NCBI GenBank assembly: GCA_963995505.1
Contig: OZ023182.1
Span: forward strand, 8,238,707-8,302,706
Length of the DNA: 64,000 bases
Origin: Hypericum androsaemum
Taxonomy: Eukaryota > Streptophyta > Magnoliopsida > Malpighiales > Hypericaceae
Direction: 5' to 3'
Positions 35,307-46,904 of the stretch are shown one piece after another; within the stretch, counting starts at the first letter, position 1; the number at the start of each line of letters is the position of its first letter. A program made the position numbers and the translations under genes. The notes under the pieces were generated by a model. It was given only the letters and a program-made list of their open reading frames with translations. It did not search any database and had not been told where the DNA came from.

Positions 35307-35472
35307 AGCAACGAAGATGGCCGCATTACCCTGATCGTATGCTCGGTCGAAAGGGAGGTCCCTTCTACCCAACGACCAGTTACAGCTGCACTCGGGGGGC
35401 AACCGCTTAGGCTTGCCTTTCGAGAGTAATCCAACTGTTGAGGAGATGGCAAGGCGGATGTAGGTCTACGTC

Positions 35473-37600
35473 TTGTCACAATATGAAGCGGCCGAGTACA
35501 TCTTCGAGGATGATGGCCAAGACCCACTGGAGCTATTAAGGATGAGCGATCTTCACCCGGCACCAAGCAAGCTCGATGATGCCAAGGCAGAGGTGAAGGA
35601 TCCCTTAAAGGAAATAATTCTCCAATCAGAAAAAGGAGGCTGGCCTGTGTTCATCAGTAAGCGGCTTTCTGAAGACTTCGAGAAGGACCTGGTCGAGCTA
35701 CTGATACTATGGCGAGATGCCAGGCCTGGATAGATCCCTCATAGAACATCGACTCCCTATAAGGCCGGGTTTTCGGCCTTACCAGCAGCCGATGAGGAGG
35801 ATGATGCCGGAAGTTGTAGAGAAAGTCAAGCTAGAGATAGATAGACTCTTAGAAGCCGGCTTCATACGAAAAGTCGATTATGTGGAGTGGCTATCCAATA
35901 TTGTACCCGTTGTCAAGAAGAATGGAAAAATTCGGGTTTGCGTTGACTTTAGAGATTTAAACTCTGCTACTCCAAAAGATGAATATCAAATGCCCATCGC
36001 CGATATGTTGGTTGACGCAGTAGCCGGGCATGAAGTACTGAGCTTCATGGACGGTCATTCGGGTTATAATCAAATTTATCTTGCTAAGGAGGACGTTCAT
36101 AAGACGGCGTTCAGATGTCGAGGGTCTATCGGGATTTTTGAATGGGTAGTTATGCCTTTTGGACTCAAGAACGCCGGAGCTACGTACCAAAAGGGGATGC
36201 ACCTGATCTTTCCGGATTTCATCGGCAAATTTATGGAAGTATACATTGACGATGTGGTGGTCAAGTCCCATGATCGCGCCCAACACTTGAAGCACTTACG
36301 GGCATCGTTTGAGAGGATGCGGGAACACCAGCTCAAGATGAACCCGTTAAAGTGTGCGTTTGGAGTGTCTGGAGGGAACTTCTTGGGATTTCTTGTCCAT
36401 AAGCGAGGCATCGAGATCGATGAAAACAAGATCAAGGCAATTCAACAAGCCCAACCTCCTCGAAACAAGAAGGAGTTGCAACGTTTCCTCGGCCAGGTAA
36501 ATTTCTTGCATCGGTTCATATCCAACACGGCGGGCCGGACACGGTCATTTGCCAATTTGCTCAAACTAAAGGGAGGCGAGTTCCAATAGGAAGCCAAACA
36601 CCAACAGGCCTTTGATGAGCTTAAGGCGTACCTATCCACACCTCCGGTTGTCACTCCGCCATCCTCGAATCGACCATTGTTGCTGTACGTATCGGCTGCC
36701 CAAGACTCAATTGGATGCCTACTTGCTCAGGAGAATGACGAAGGAAAGGAGCAGGCTGTGTACTACCTGAGTAGGTCACTCTTGGGAGCGGAGATGAGGT
36801 ATTCAGCCATTGAGAAGTTGTGCCTTTATCTTTTCTTTGCTTGTAGAAAGTTGAGGTATTATCTCTTACCCACGGAGGTGAAGGTGGTTGCCCAGACCGA
36901 CGTCATCAAACACTTGCTCCCCGGACCTATCATGAGAGGAAGGCTTGGCAAGTGGGCATTGGCCTTGGTGGAGTTCAACTTAACGTTCGTGCCTCAGCAA
37001 GCGGTGAAAGGGCAAGCATTGGCTGACTTCTTGCCTGACCACCCGTGTATTGACGTGACTGCTGATACTCCGGTAGATTTTGGGTTGGTAGCAAAGAAAC
37101 CATGGACGCTTTGGTTTGACGGCTCCCGCACCAACAAGTCCGCCGGGGCTGGAATCATGATCAAATCTCTGACTGGTATCAAGACAAAGGCATCCTTCCT
37201 ACTTAATTTTCCTTGCACCAACAATCGAGCCGAGTACGAGGCTTTGATGCTAGGGTTATTTATTTTGAAGGACCTGGGCGTCGAAACCGTCCGGGTGCTT
37301 GGTGATTCGATGTTGGTGGTCAAACAAGTGGCGGGCGAGTTCAAGTGCGAGCGAGAAGGCTTCCAAGCCTATTGTGACGCTGCTCGATCGCTACTACGGA
37401 GTTTCGAAGATGCGATCATTAGATTCATGGATCGCACCAAGAACATGGAGGCCAACAAGTTAGCACAGACCAGATCCGGTTTTTGCGCATTTGCCAAGTT
37501 CAACTCCGTACTGGTAAAGGTCAAGTCGACCTCGGCATTAGAGGAGCTCAACCTGATGGTTGAGATTGCTTTGTTACAACTCGACCGAGACTGGCGGTAG
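35473..37600 (+). pseudogene. Reverse transcriptase and two RNase H domains of Tat pol
   Basis: The start (35473-35733) is in frame 1 and the main part (from 35717) in frame 2, a frameshift near 35720. RT landmarks: RPYQQPMRRM, VVKKNGKIRVCVDFRDLN, FMDGHSGYNQI, MPFGLKNAGATYQ, and catalytic VYIDDVVV. A TAG at 36587 (where a Trp is usual) precedes the first RNase H (LLLYVSAAQDSIGCLLAQ onward, YLSRSL, EMRYSAIEKLC). A second, archaeal-like RNase H follows: TLWFDGSRTN, NNRAEYEALMLGL, VLGDSMLVVKQ. The D, E and D of this second domain are intact. A TAG closes the piece at 37600. Dual RNase H supports Tat. Confidence 0.93.
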
Positions 37601-37618
37601 GAATACATCGACTACCTC

Positions 37619-38744
37619 ATGGACCCAAGCTCCTACTCTGACAAGGTTTTGAGGACAAGGGCTCTTCGTTTCGAGCTCATCAATGACACCCTCTATCGAA
37701 GGACCATCGACGGGTTACTTCTGGTTTGCCCAAGTCCACAAGAAACTATGCTAGCCTTGACAGAGGTTCATGAGGGCATATGTGGAGCACACCAATCAGG
37801 CATTAAGATGAGATGGTTGATGCATCGTCACGGCTACTTTTGGCCGGGTATGGCAAATGATTGCATCAATTACGCGAAGGGCTGTCAAGAATGCCAAAGA
37901 CATGGACAAGTTCAACACTCGCTGGCTGACACTTTTTCATCCCGTATTAAAGCCTTGGCCATTTTGGGGTTGGGCAGTTGATGTTATCGGGAAGATCCAT
38001 CCCACTTCTACCAAGGGTCATACCTTCATCATAGTAGCCACTGACTATTTCACAAAGTGGGTGGAGGCAATCCCAATGAAGGTGGTGAATCAAGAGACGG
38101 TGATCCAGTTCTTTAGAGAACACATCATCCATAGGTTCGGGTTACCGAAGACGATCACGACCGATCAAGCTACTATGTTCACCGAAGATGAGATCCAAAG
38201 GTTTGCTAGAGATATGGGCTTCCGAATCACCCACTCGATGCCTTATTATGCTCAAGGCAACGGTCAAGCGGAAGCTACCAATAAGGTATTGAAAGCATGC
38301 GTAGAGAAGATGGTGAGAGAGCGACCCAGAATGTGGCATCTCGCTCTATCAAAGGCGTTGTGGGCGTTTCACACTACAAAGAAGGGTGCCACTGGAATAA
38401 CACCGTTCGCTCTTACTTATGGACACGATGCTATGATACCATTGGAAATGATGGTCCGATCCTTGAGGAAGGCCGAGCAGGCAAACCTCTCCCGACTTGA
38501 TTATGACTCGGCCATGTTGGCTGAGCTTGAAGATCTTCCGGAAGAAAGGCTAAGGGCATTGGACGCGATCGTCCAGCAGAAGAAAACTGTAGAGAAAGCC
38601 TACAACAAGCGGGTCCGAGAAAAGCATTTCGAGAGGGAGGATCTGGTGTGGAGGGTTATACTCCCACTGGGACGCAAAGACCCCGAGCTTGGAAAGTGGT
38701 TGCCAAACTGGGAAGGACCATTCGAGGTGCACAATGTGCTATAG
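37619..38744 (+). pseudogene. Integrase of Tat pol, frameshifted
   Basis: The HHCC zinc finger is seen in frame 2 (HEGICGAH, then H-x-H-G-Y-F-W-P, CQECQRHG). Near 37915 the frame shifts to that of 37857-38744, which carries the core: AVDVIGK (first Asp), TTDQATMF (second Asp), GQAEATNKVLK (Glu), then the WRVILPLGRKDPELGKWLPN C-terminal part. TAG ends it at 38742, although matching sequence (NGSYRLADVNGEVHERPIN) continues beyond. All three DDE residues are present. Confidence 0.92.
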
Positions 38745-39223
38745 AATGGATCCTATCGGCTTGCAGACGTCAACGGTGAAGTTCATGAGCGCCCGATAAA
38801 CTGACTTTACCTGAAGAAGTACTGGCCTAGCATGTGGGAGGGTGTGGATGATCGTCTATTTAAAGATTATGCACGAACTTATAATCGAGAGATGTAACCT
38901 AGCCGGTGATGGGTTTGCAGTAGAATCGCGCTTAGTCAGTATAGACTATGACGATAGTTCTTTCAGTTTTCTGATGGAATCGGTCATACATGTAACTTGA
39001 TAATGTGTCTGGTTGGTGAAGATCAATAAAGGTTAAGTTACTTCGTCGGCCTCTTCGAAGGCCACCAAAATCATGTTTCGCGCTCAAGCCTAGTATACGG
39101 TCTTGATAGGACCGAGTGTACGTACGTTAAAGCTAGGTAAATAATAAATATGACAATCCAAAAGATCCCTAATACAAAAAGCTAGTCAAGCCAGCGGGAT
39201 CGGAGAGCTCCAGGAGGTCAAAC
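38745..39223 (+). other. Spacer after Tat pol
   Basis: Short remnant of the pol end, then non-coding sequence up to the end of the antisense gene. Confidence 0.5.
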
Positions 39224-42200
39224 TCATGCCCGTCCATTACTCTCTGATGGGGCGGCGCCAACATCGGGTTCAGAAAGGTAAGAGATCGCTTCGTCTACTA
39301 GTTCTCGAGCAGCATCAATAAATACTCGATCATCAGCATAGGCGTTCTTCTCTTGTCCTAGTAGTGCATCAGCAAGCTCGGATTCGCCTTTAGCACTCTT
39401 GAAGACGGTCGTCCCGTACTCTATATTAGCCTGATGACAGGCTATCCTTCTCTCTCTCACACGGGCAAGTTCGTCTTGTGACCCCCGATACTCGGAGTCA
39501 GCCTGGATCAATCTCTCTTGAAGGCGGGTAATCTCAGCTCGGATACGGTTCGATGTCTCAGCCCGAGCAGTAACCATCTTTGCAGCTTTAAATTCTTCAG
39601 TCTTAACCAGTCTGAACTGTGCAACCCTTGACGCCATGTTGTTCTGGATCTCTGCAAAGGTCCTAGTATGAGCTTTCGCATTCTGCTCCATGCAATGGAT
39701 AGAGTCAACGTACCTTTCGCCCCTTTGATACCTGCAAAGAGACAAGTGTTAAGAGTGGGTTCAATTAAGGTGGTGGGGAGAAAAGCGAACATGAAAGAGC
39801 TTACCAGTGGACAACACGGGCAAAGTTGGCGTGTAGCTTACGAATGGGAGCAGGTTGGTTGCCGGTGGATGGCCCATGGTTTATCAAGTACTCGAGGGCC
39901 GCGTATGCATAGGCTGGAGGTTCTAAAAACATAGTGCTTACCGTCTGGCTCTTGAGGTCATAAAGGTAACGGATCAAGTTGGCTCTTTGCTTGTCTTTTT
40001 CTGTGTCGGCACATGCGGATGTCAGAACTTCAAGTAGCAAAGCCGGAGTGATCAAGGGGTTGATCAACTCGTCTATGGTGAATCCTATGCTCTCATAGAA
40101 TGCCTAGCATGGAATAACAAGTGTGACCCAATAGAGTGATGAGACATACGGGAAAACAAAGCTGGAAAAGACACCTACCAGCTCGGAGGCGTCGATCAGA
40201 GGTATAGGAGGGGCTGGAGCAACGATAGGTGTCAGGGATGGTCTGGCCGTAGGAGGCGGAGCAATGGTCGAAGGCATCGGAGGGTGCACAAAATCTAAGA
40301 TGACCTCCTCGCTCTCGGTCATCCTGGTGTTGAAGGTACCAGTGGCCGAAGAAGGTGCTGCCGGAGGTGAAGGTGTGTAACCAGGGGAGTAAACAGGATC
40401 AACCATCGCTTGAAACTCGACTTCATTGTCTAGAGGCTCGAAAATTATAATGCTAGTAGGGCAACTTTGTCGCAGAGGATTTCTTCTTAGCCTTGAAGGA
40501 GAGACGGCACAGATAGACTCAGAGTCAGTAGTGGGGCTGACTCGTACAGGAGATGCTTTGGGTGATGAGTCCTGAAGTGATGTGAATTAGGCGGAAAGCT
40601 TATTGGTACCAGGTAAGTACCCGAAGTTAGTTTTTACCTGATCAGACGAAGACGAAGGGTATCCCACGAGTCTGGCCGAAGGAGAGGAAGCTCGAAGGTC
40701 AGCGTCTATGCAATAATAAGAAGGCGGTTATTGCCGAGTGAAGGACATGGTAGGTATAAGAGTAAGGGGACTTACCATCGTCTGGGAGGCCGGAGTCGTT
40801 CGTTTGGGAAGGAGACGCCGAGGCGCCTGCCTGGTCATTGGTTACCGAGTGGTCGACCCTTTGCTTCTTCCTCGGAGGGGCTTTTCCCTGCCTTAGAACA
40901 GTGTCTGCCGTGGGGGGTGTATCTTTGAAGAAGGTAAAGATCTCGGCTAGTTGCTTGTCGTTGGCCTTCCAACATGTGAGTGTCGCCCACCAAGCCGCGA
41001 AGGCGGGAGAACGACCGGAAGAGAAGTTGAAGCAGCTGATTGTGCTTCGGTGTAAAAGGTAAATGTTTGCCGCGAGGAAAAGTTCCACCTTTTCCCATTG
41101 ATGAGAGCCTTGGTCGGCTCGGTGTCCATGGAGAAGGTAGTTGGTGGGGAACGGAATCCCTTGGATGAGACCCAGCTGCTCAGCGGCAAAGTGAGGATTG
41201 TAGGGTGCTACGACCATCCTCCCGGGACAACTTCCACTAATAAGGTCTCGGGTGGTGAGTATGCTCTTCCAGGCATCGGCGCTATGAGTCACGTTAGAGA
41301 AATTGAGGAAGTTAGGACGGCAAGTCGCATGAAGAACTGGAGAAGTTTGATTACCGCTACGATCCTTGTTGAAGGCCCGAAAGTAGGGACGAAGATCTTT
41401 CGTGGGTTTCTTTACCCGAGCCCGGAGAAGATGGTGGCCGTAGCTAGGTAATGACCCATCATATGTAGGGAGTGAAGGTGTCAACTCGAGGAAGTAAGCT
41501 AGGCACCATATGGCGACCATCCATAAGGGACCGTTGGCGGTGAAAGTCCTCTTCAATCGATAAGTATTGATAAAGATGGCCATCTGGTCGTAGATATGAG
41601 AGAGGACGAATTGCCTCATTGCCATTTTCTGCCCCTCTGCTAGTGCAGCGGCTAAGTTGAAGTATTCATTTGACACACGTTTGGAAGACGGGCAGGTGAT
41701 GTAGTGGGTAATCCAAATGAGCAAGAAGGCCGCGTGCTCGTCTCTACAGCGAAACTCATCGCCGGGCACATAATCAGGGGCGCTTGCATTCCCAGTGGTG
41801 ACGGGGTTGGGTTCTCTTCGAGGATCATCATCCTGTAGTCGATAGGCTTTGACATAGGCGGGAAAACCATTTGCTACTGGCCTTTGGGCCTCATGCCGTA
41901 CCCGGCCATTGGCGTCAGACACTGGGCTAGACGGGAGGATCGATTCACCATCGGGATGAAGGCCAAAAAGGGCAGCCATATCGTATACTGTGATAGTCCT
42001 CATTCCTACAAGGGGAGATAAGATGGATAAGAAGCTTGATGAGGGCGAAGAAGAATCATCTATGTTAAGGGTAGCTTACCAGAGCGAAAAAGAAACACAT
42101 TGGCACTAGGACACCAATAAAGAAGCAATGTACCGAGTAGTGGACGACATGGCTCAATGCGGTGTGCGCAGAGGGACAAGAGTGAGCCGATGCCGGTTTG

Positions 42201-42527
42201 GTCCCATTATGGTTGGTGGAATTGCTTCAGAACGGCATACCAACTCTCAAACTCTTGGAATGGTGTAGGCCATCCGCGGTACGCGTTACAATTATTCCAT
42301 AAGTATAAGTTGAAGGGAGCGCCTTGAAAGAGAGGCACGTCACGGTAATGGACCAGAAGGAAATCTTCAAAGGTCTCAACGTCGGTAATCATGGGTCCAA
42401 GTACTCGATTTTCTTTGTCTTGAGAGGTATCATCGACCGGATAGCTTTCTCCAAGTGTGGATGTGATAAAGACGTTGGAGGAGCGCTGTTCTTCCTTCTC
42501 GATATCAGGAGGTATCGGCATGACCAT
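39224..42527 (-). pseudogene. Antisense six-exon plant-mobile-domain gene inside the Tat element
   Basis: Minus-strand exons 42527-42080, 42005-40776, 40705-40638, 40571-40179, 40103-39805 and 39731-39224; every intron is GT-AG and all phases agree, giving 982 codons including the stop. One TAA (42207-42209, exon 1) breaks it. Exon 1 starts MVMPIPPDIEKEEQ; exons 1-2 hold an aminotransferase-like plant mobile domain (FESWYAVLKQF, MRTITVYDMAALFGLHPDGE, then HITCPSSKRV-type region). A basic PPRKKQRVD segment may be a nuclear signal. Exons 3-4 are Ser/Pro-rich; exon 5 reads AFYESIGFTIDELINP; exon 6 is a coiled coil (LQERLIQADSEYRGSQDELA). Tat elements are known to carry extra ORFs in this place, sometimes antisense; the product's role is unknown. 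The gene model is mine, from splice signals. Confidence 0.75.
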
Positions 42528-43604
42528 CCTAGCATCATTAAACAAACAAGGGTTAGCAAAGACGGTGTTAAAAGGATGGTGGGGACACCCGTTTGATCGC
42601 TTTGGATTATTGGGCCGACGCAGATGATTTCTCGCCTCGGACCTAGCAGGCGAAGCCTACCGATAAGAGTGCTTTCCCGCCTCGAACCTAGCGGACGAGG
42701 CTTACCGGCGAGGGTACTTTCTTGCCTCGAACGAAGCGGGCGAAGCCTACCGGCGAGAGTGCTTTCTCACCTCGGACCTAGGGGCGAGGCATACCGGTGT
42801 GAGTGTTTTCTCACCTCGAGTCGAGCAAGGGAGACTGAGCTCCTCGTGGGCCATTCGGTCGAGCCCAACTCGGGTTACTAAGGCCGAATCTACCTAGGCG
42901 AGATATGTCAAGCTCTTATCCGAAGTGCGTAGAGGAATTGGTGAACCGACGTTGGTTCGCGATGGAAAGTAAGGCTCGTGTGGTGCATTCTCCTCGACCA
43001 AGGTCTAAGCTATAGAATTACCCCAAGTTCAAAAGCCAAGAGGAAGAAGTGTAAAATGATGGGTTTGGCATTTTCACAAACACTTGGTGTGCAAGTGTTA
43101 GAGCTTGGAAACATACCTTGAAGGGGAGTTAGAAGCAAGCAAAAAGGAATACAAGGGATTTGCAAGCCTCCAAAAGGTGGAGGGCAATTCTAGCCCAAGG
43201 CAAATAAGTCCTCCTACAAGTTGTAAGATTTGACCAAGAAGTGAGCTACTTTCATATTCTTCTTTACAATCATAATGGAGAAGGGAGGGAAACTTACTTT
43301 GAAGATTAAACACACATTGGCAACTTTGGAAATGGAGGAGTTATTCAAATTCTAGTTGGAGTTGTTAAGAGAGGAAAAATGGAGGCCAAGCTTTGATTTC
43401 CATGGTGGATGTTGGGAAATGAAGAGTGGTGAGAATGTGAAGAGAATGGGAGGCTTTGTTCTCTTTAGGCTAAGTCAATGGCATCTTTGCAGCCCACCAA
43501 GTCAAAGAAGGAAGTTTGAAATTCAAAGGAGTTAAGTTTGACCCTAACTTGAAAATTCGGAGGAAAACACGTCAACATTTCTCGGAATGGATGCCTCAAA
43601 CTAT
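42528..43604. other. Upstream region of the antisense gene and 3' untranslated part of the Tat element
   Basis: Begins with a cluster of about 50-bp degenerate repeats with CGGGCGAAGCCTACCGGCGAG (42630-42810). The promoter of the antisense gene should lie here on the minus strand; no clear TATA box was seen. Confidence 0.5.
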
Positions 43605-43621
43605 CGACGTGCGGGGGGCAT
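43605..43621 (+). promoter_or_regulatory. Polypurine tract of the Tat element
   Basis: GACGTGCGGGGGGCATT directly before the 3' LTR; the G-run is the likely plus-strand primer. Confidence 0.65.
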
Positions 43622-45020
43622 TGTTGGAGCACAAAATTAATATCTCATAGTGATGACGGTCTATCTCCGGATGTGCGGGAATCGGCTCGAGCTCGTCAGA
43701 ATGAGGAGCCTGGGCAAGAGGCCCCTCTCGCCCGCATAGGCGAGATCGAGCGCTCACGGGGAGCCCGGGCGAGAGGCCCCTCTGGCCCGCGTAGGCGAGA
43801 CCGAGCGCTCACGGGGAGCCCGAGCGAGAGGCCCCTCTCGCCCGCGTAGGCGAGACCGACGCTCACGGGGAGCCCGGGCGAGAGGCCCCTCTCGCCCGCG
43901 TAGGCGAGACCGACGCTCATGGGGAGCCCGGGCGAGAGGCCCCTCTCGCCCGCGTAGGCGAGACCGATGCTCACGGGGAGCCCAGGCGAGAGGCCCCTCT
44001 CGCCCGCGTAGGCGAGACCGAGCGCACACGGGGAGCCTGGGTGAGAGGCCCCTCTCGCCCGCATAGGCGAGACTGAGCGAGGGCTCTTCTCACATGGCCG
44101 AGTCCTATCGAGAAACTCGTCTGACTCAAATAGGCGAGAGGCCGGTAGGAGGCACAAGCGAGAGGCCGACTGAGAGGCCTACAGTGAGAGGCCGACTGAG
44201 AGGCCTACAGCGAGAGGCCGAGTGGCGAGAAGTCGAGTGAGAGGCCTACGGCGAGAGACCAAGCGAGAAGCCTAAGGCGGGAAGCCTAAGGCGAGAAGAC
44301 GAGCGAGGAGCCTAAGGCAAGAAGTCGAAGGTGAGAAGCCAACTTGGACCCGAGCGGGGAGCTCATTTGACCTTCTTAGGCGGGAAGGCGATTTCGAGAA
44401 TAGGTCCACTTTGATTGAGGAGGCATTTAGCCTGAGCCCATTTTGAGATTCACTTTGGGCCTGACAAGATGTCCGTCTTGGGCGATGACGGACTTGAGTC
44501 AAGATTTTGCATGGGAGATTCGAGAAGGTCAAAACGATCTATATTTTCCTAACTTGAGCCGAGATTCTCAATATTTGGCAAGACTTGGTAAGTTCCTCTT
44601 TAGGCCGCAATCGCTTGGTCGTCACGTTTTGAAAGCTTCCTATCCGAGGATGGGATTTGCTCATTTAAGGAAGATGGCTTGTATTGAGCCGAGAGGATCC
44701 CGTCATGTTAGGAGCAAATAATCTGAAGCGGATCTCTCGGGATTGAGACTTGGAGCCGAAGGTCTTGGAGGCAGTTTAGGATTTCCTATTGTGAAGGCGT
44801 GGAGGTTAGGTCAAGGCACTCTATATATGGAGGACTCGGGCGAGAGAACGGACATCACCAACACATCAAACAACAACTATCTTTACTTTTTATCTTAGCT
44901 TAGCTCGTAGCTCGTAGTCTAGCTCTTTTTTTACCCTTTCCGTTAGGCCGACCTTGGGACGACCACTCCGGATCCGTCTCGGGTAGTCTTGACGTTCTTG
45001 TACCCACTTTCTCCGCAACA
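43622..45020 (+). repeat. 3' LTR of the Tat element
   Basis: Starts TGTTGGAGCACAAAATTAATA and ends CTCCGCAACA. The palindromic array has seven units here (about 43700-44090) against four in the 5' LTR, plus an extra GGCCGACTGAGAGGCCTACAG phrase, explaining the 184-bp length difference. The TATA box of the 5' LTR is changed to TATATATG. Confidence 0.95.
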
Positions 45021-45846
45021 GGTTATAAGTTCGACGTATAGTTTGTAACATAGCATAACAACAGAGATTCTGTGATCAGTTGTTATTCACATACCGTCGT
45101 GTTATGATATTATGACTAAGTTATTGTCCGTGCAAAAATTTTGGTCTCATAACTTTGGTTTCAAGAAACGTGCTGAAATTCTCACGCTACTAATTCCTAG
45201 CATAAAAAACTTGTTCATTAAGTACGAAAGATTACTGTTAGAATTCCCACGCACACAAAATTAGTCATGGTCACATGGATAACGACTTTGGCAGTTTCTT
45301 ATTGTATGTATAATTGAATGACGTCGTAATCGAAGATGCGGACATTTTTCAATTTGGGATGGTTGGTGTTGAATGGATTACATCACATGCCCACATCTAG
45401 TTGCCTCTCCCCTCAAATCCGATCTTCTTATCAATTGCTTTTTTTTTTCTAATTTGGTGGATTAATTACCATGTCCCATCTTAAAATTTTGTCCGGAACT
45501 TGGTTTACAGCTTAGGCTAGACGAATATTACATAAAAAATTAATCTATCCCCAGAAAAAGGAAACTCGTAGAAAACCGAGAAAGCTGGGATGAGCGAAGA
45601 ATTTTGGGCCCACAACACCAACGCGTGAGATGGGACCCAAATTATAACATGGCTGATGATACGATATGATCATACCCACGCAAGATACAAATCTTCGCAT
45701 TCGTGCAGAAGAGAGAAACCTCCCACGATTTGATGCCAATTGTGAGGGTCTGGTCGAGTAATTTTCATCTATACCAAATGATAATATTTAAGTCATTAAT
45801 TTTTCAACTTCTCCAAGAAGTGAGGCAATGCGAGTCGAACAGATTT

Positions 45847-45948
45847 TGTTAAAATTTTCATATCCAACCTAAGACAATAGGTTGGTGAATTTTCTATGCT
45901 TATAAACTTGTCCCCACTCGTAATTTAACAGATGTGAGATTCTCAACA
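45847..45948 (-). mobile_element. Solo LTR of the TRIM family
   Basis: TGTTAAAATTTTCATATCCAAC to GTGAGATTCTCAACA, 102 bp, related to the LTRs at 9659-9890 and 25149-25252. It lies in the spacer between the two duplication units. No clear target duplication. Confidence 0.6.
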
Positions 45949-46147
45949 GACCTCGAGTTCAACCATCTTAAATGTCCTTTGGGAAGTCGCCGGCGTCGTC
46001 ATCGATTGATTGACAATGCAAATAATAATAATACACCAAGTAAGCATACACTGACAACGTCTATTAGGTACCAGATCATTGAGGAGCACCAGGCTCCGAT
46101 CAAGAATCCATCAATTGTGTGGTGCATTGCTAAATGATAATTATGGA

Positions 46148-46243
46148 GACATGCAGGGCCAACAAGCAAAACAATCACAGACATGCAGGGCTAACAAGCA
46201 AAACAATCACAGACATGCAGGGCTAACAAGCAAAACAATCACA
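46148..46243. repeat. Three tandem copies of a 32-bp unit
   Basis: GACATGCAGGGCYAACAAGC plus AAAACAATCACA, three times head to tail. Unit A has a single copy at the same place (about 26999), so the expansion is specific to unit B. Confidence 0.95.
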
Positions 46244-46407
46244 CAATTGATGAAATTATACTTCCTCCTCAATATTCGTACTCACAATTGTAATAAAGAA
46301 CTAACTGGTTGTATCCTAAACAGCAAAAAACATGAGTCTTTGTAAAGCAAATTCCGTAGTCCAATGCTAATTCACTACCATAGTAACGATTAAAAGAAAG
46401 CACCCTC

Positions 46408-46795
46408 TCAGAACCCTAGCTTAGTTCGGCGCCAGTGCCTTCTCTTAAAGTTGTACCCTTTCCTGCGAACGGATCAATTATGAAAACAATTAGACCGCGA
46501 AAAGAGAATAAAAATGAAAAAGGAGCAAATAGAAGGAAAACAAAGGAAAGAGTATTGACTAATACTTGATGGTCTTGTCGGTGCGCATTAGAATCCACCC
46601 AGGGATGCGCCTGTTCTGCCTCATCTTCTTCCCGAGCTTCTTCTTTATCCTAAATGTCTTGTGAGACGGCTGCGTTTCATCCATAACCGTCACAAATTAA
46701 CAGCATACATGATAAACAATAATAAGCATCCAAATTCAAAATTTTCAAAATAATAGTATAGAGAGAGAGAGAGAGAGAGAGAGCTATCTCACCAT
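46408..46795 (-). CDS. RPL39: 60S ribosomal protein eL39, copy B
   Basis: Exons on the minus strand: 46795-46793 (ATG only), 46669-46566 and 46462-46408, in phase, 53 codons plus stop. Exon 2 begins [20 protein letters not shown], continues [15 protein letters not shown]; exon 3 gives [17 protein letters not shown]. Exon 2 has the same length (104 bp) as in copy A, but ends ATCAA before GTATTAG, a weak donor. The product has two residues more than the usual 51 at the exon 2-3 junction and retains the Tyr-Asn pair that copy A lost. It is either functional with a two-residue insertion or beginning to decay. Confidence 0.8.
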
Positions 46796-46904
46796 CGTCG
46801 CTTCAGAGACGACCGGCGATTCGCGGAGGGAGGGAGAATTGAAAAGCTGGGCTGCGGTGATCTCTACCTGCGCGGGAGGAAGAAACCGTAGGGTTTGGGA
46901 GAGA

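Larger units (their letters stand above)
29331..45020 (+). mobile_element. Complete Tat-lineage Ty3/gypsy retrotransposon, 15.7 kb
   Basis: Bounded by GGTTA on both sides (29326-29330, 45021-45025), with LTRs of 1215 and 1399 bp. Order on the plus strand: LTR, primer-binding site, gag, repeat array, protease, reverse transcriptase, RNase H, second RNase H, integrase, then a long 3' region carrying an antisense gene, polypurine tract, LTR. The second RNase H after the normal one, and an extra ORF between pol and the 3' LTR, are known marks of the Tat/Ogre group. Several stops and two clear frameshifts make pol non-functional. It inserted into unit A of the segmental duplication; the corresponding site in unit B (about 47447) is empty. 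Confidence 0.95.
25087..45808. repeat. Segmental duplication, unit A (interrupted)
   Basis: This interval, once its mobile insertions are removed, aligns with unit B at 46036-50619 in the same orientation. Matching landmarks are CAAGCATACACT..ACAACGTCTATTA (25092 / 46041), ACATGCAGGGCC (27000 / 46149), the eL39 genes, the ATACGATATTTTGCCATCAAATAAG block (28897 / 47248), GTCCGTGCAAAAATTTTGGTCT (45127 / 47524) and GCGTGAGATGGGACCCAAA (45623 / 50437). The right part of unit A (45021-45808) was separated from the rest by the Tat insertion. Confidence 0.9.

Noticed and set aside
46148..46243. Possible CRISPR-like array
   Set aside because: Contiguous 32-bp units without spacers, in a plant nuclear context; a simple tandem repeat.
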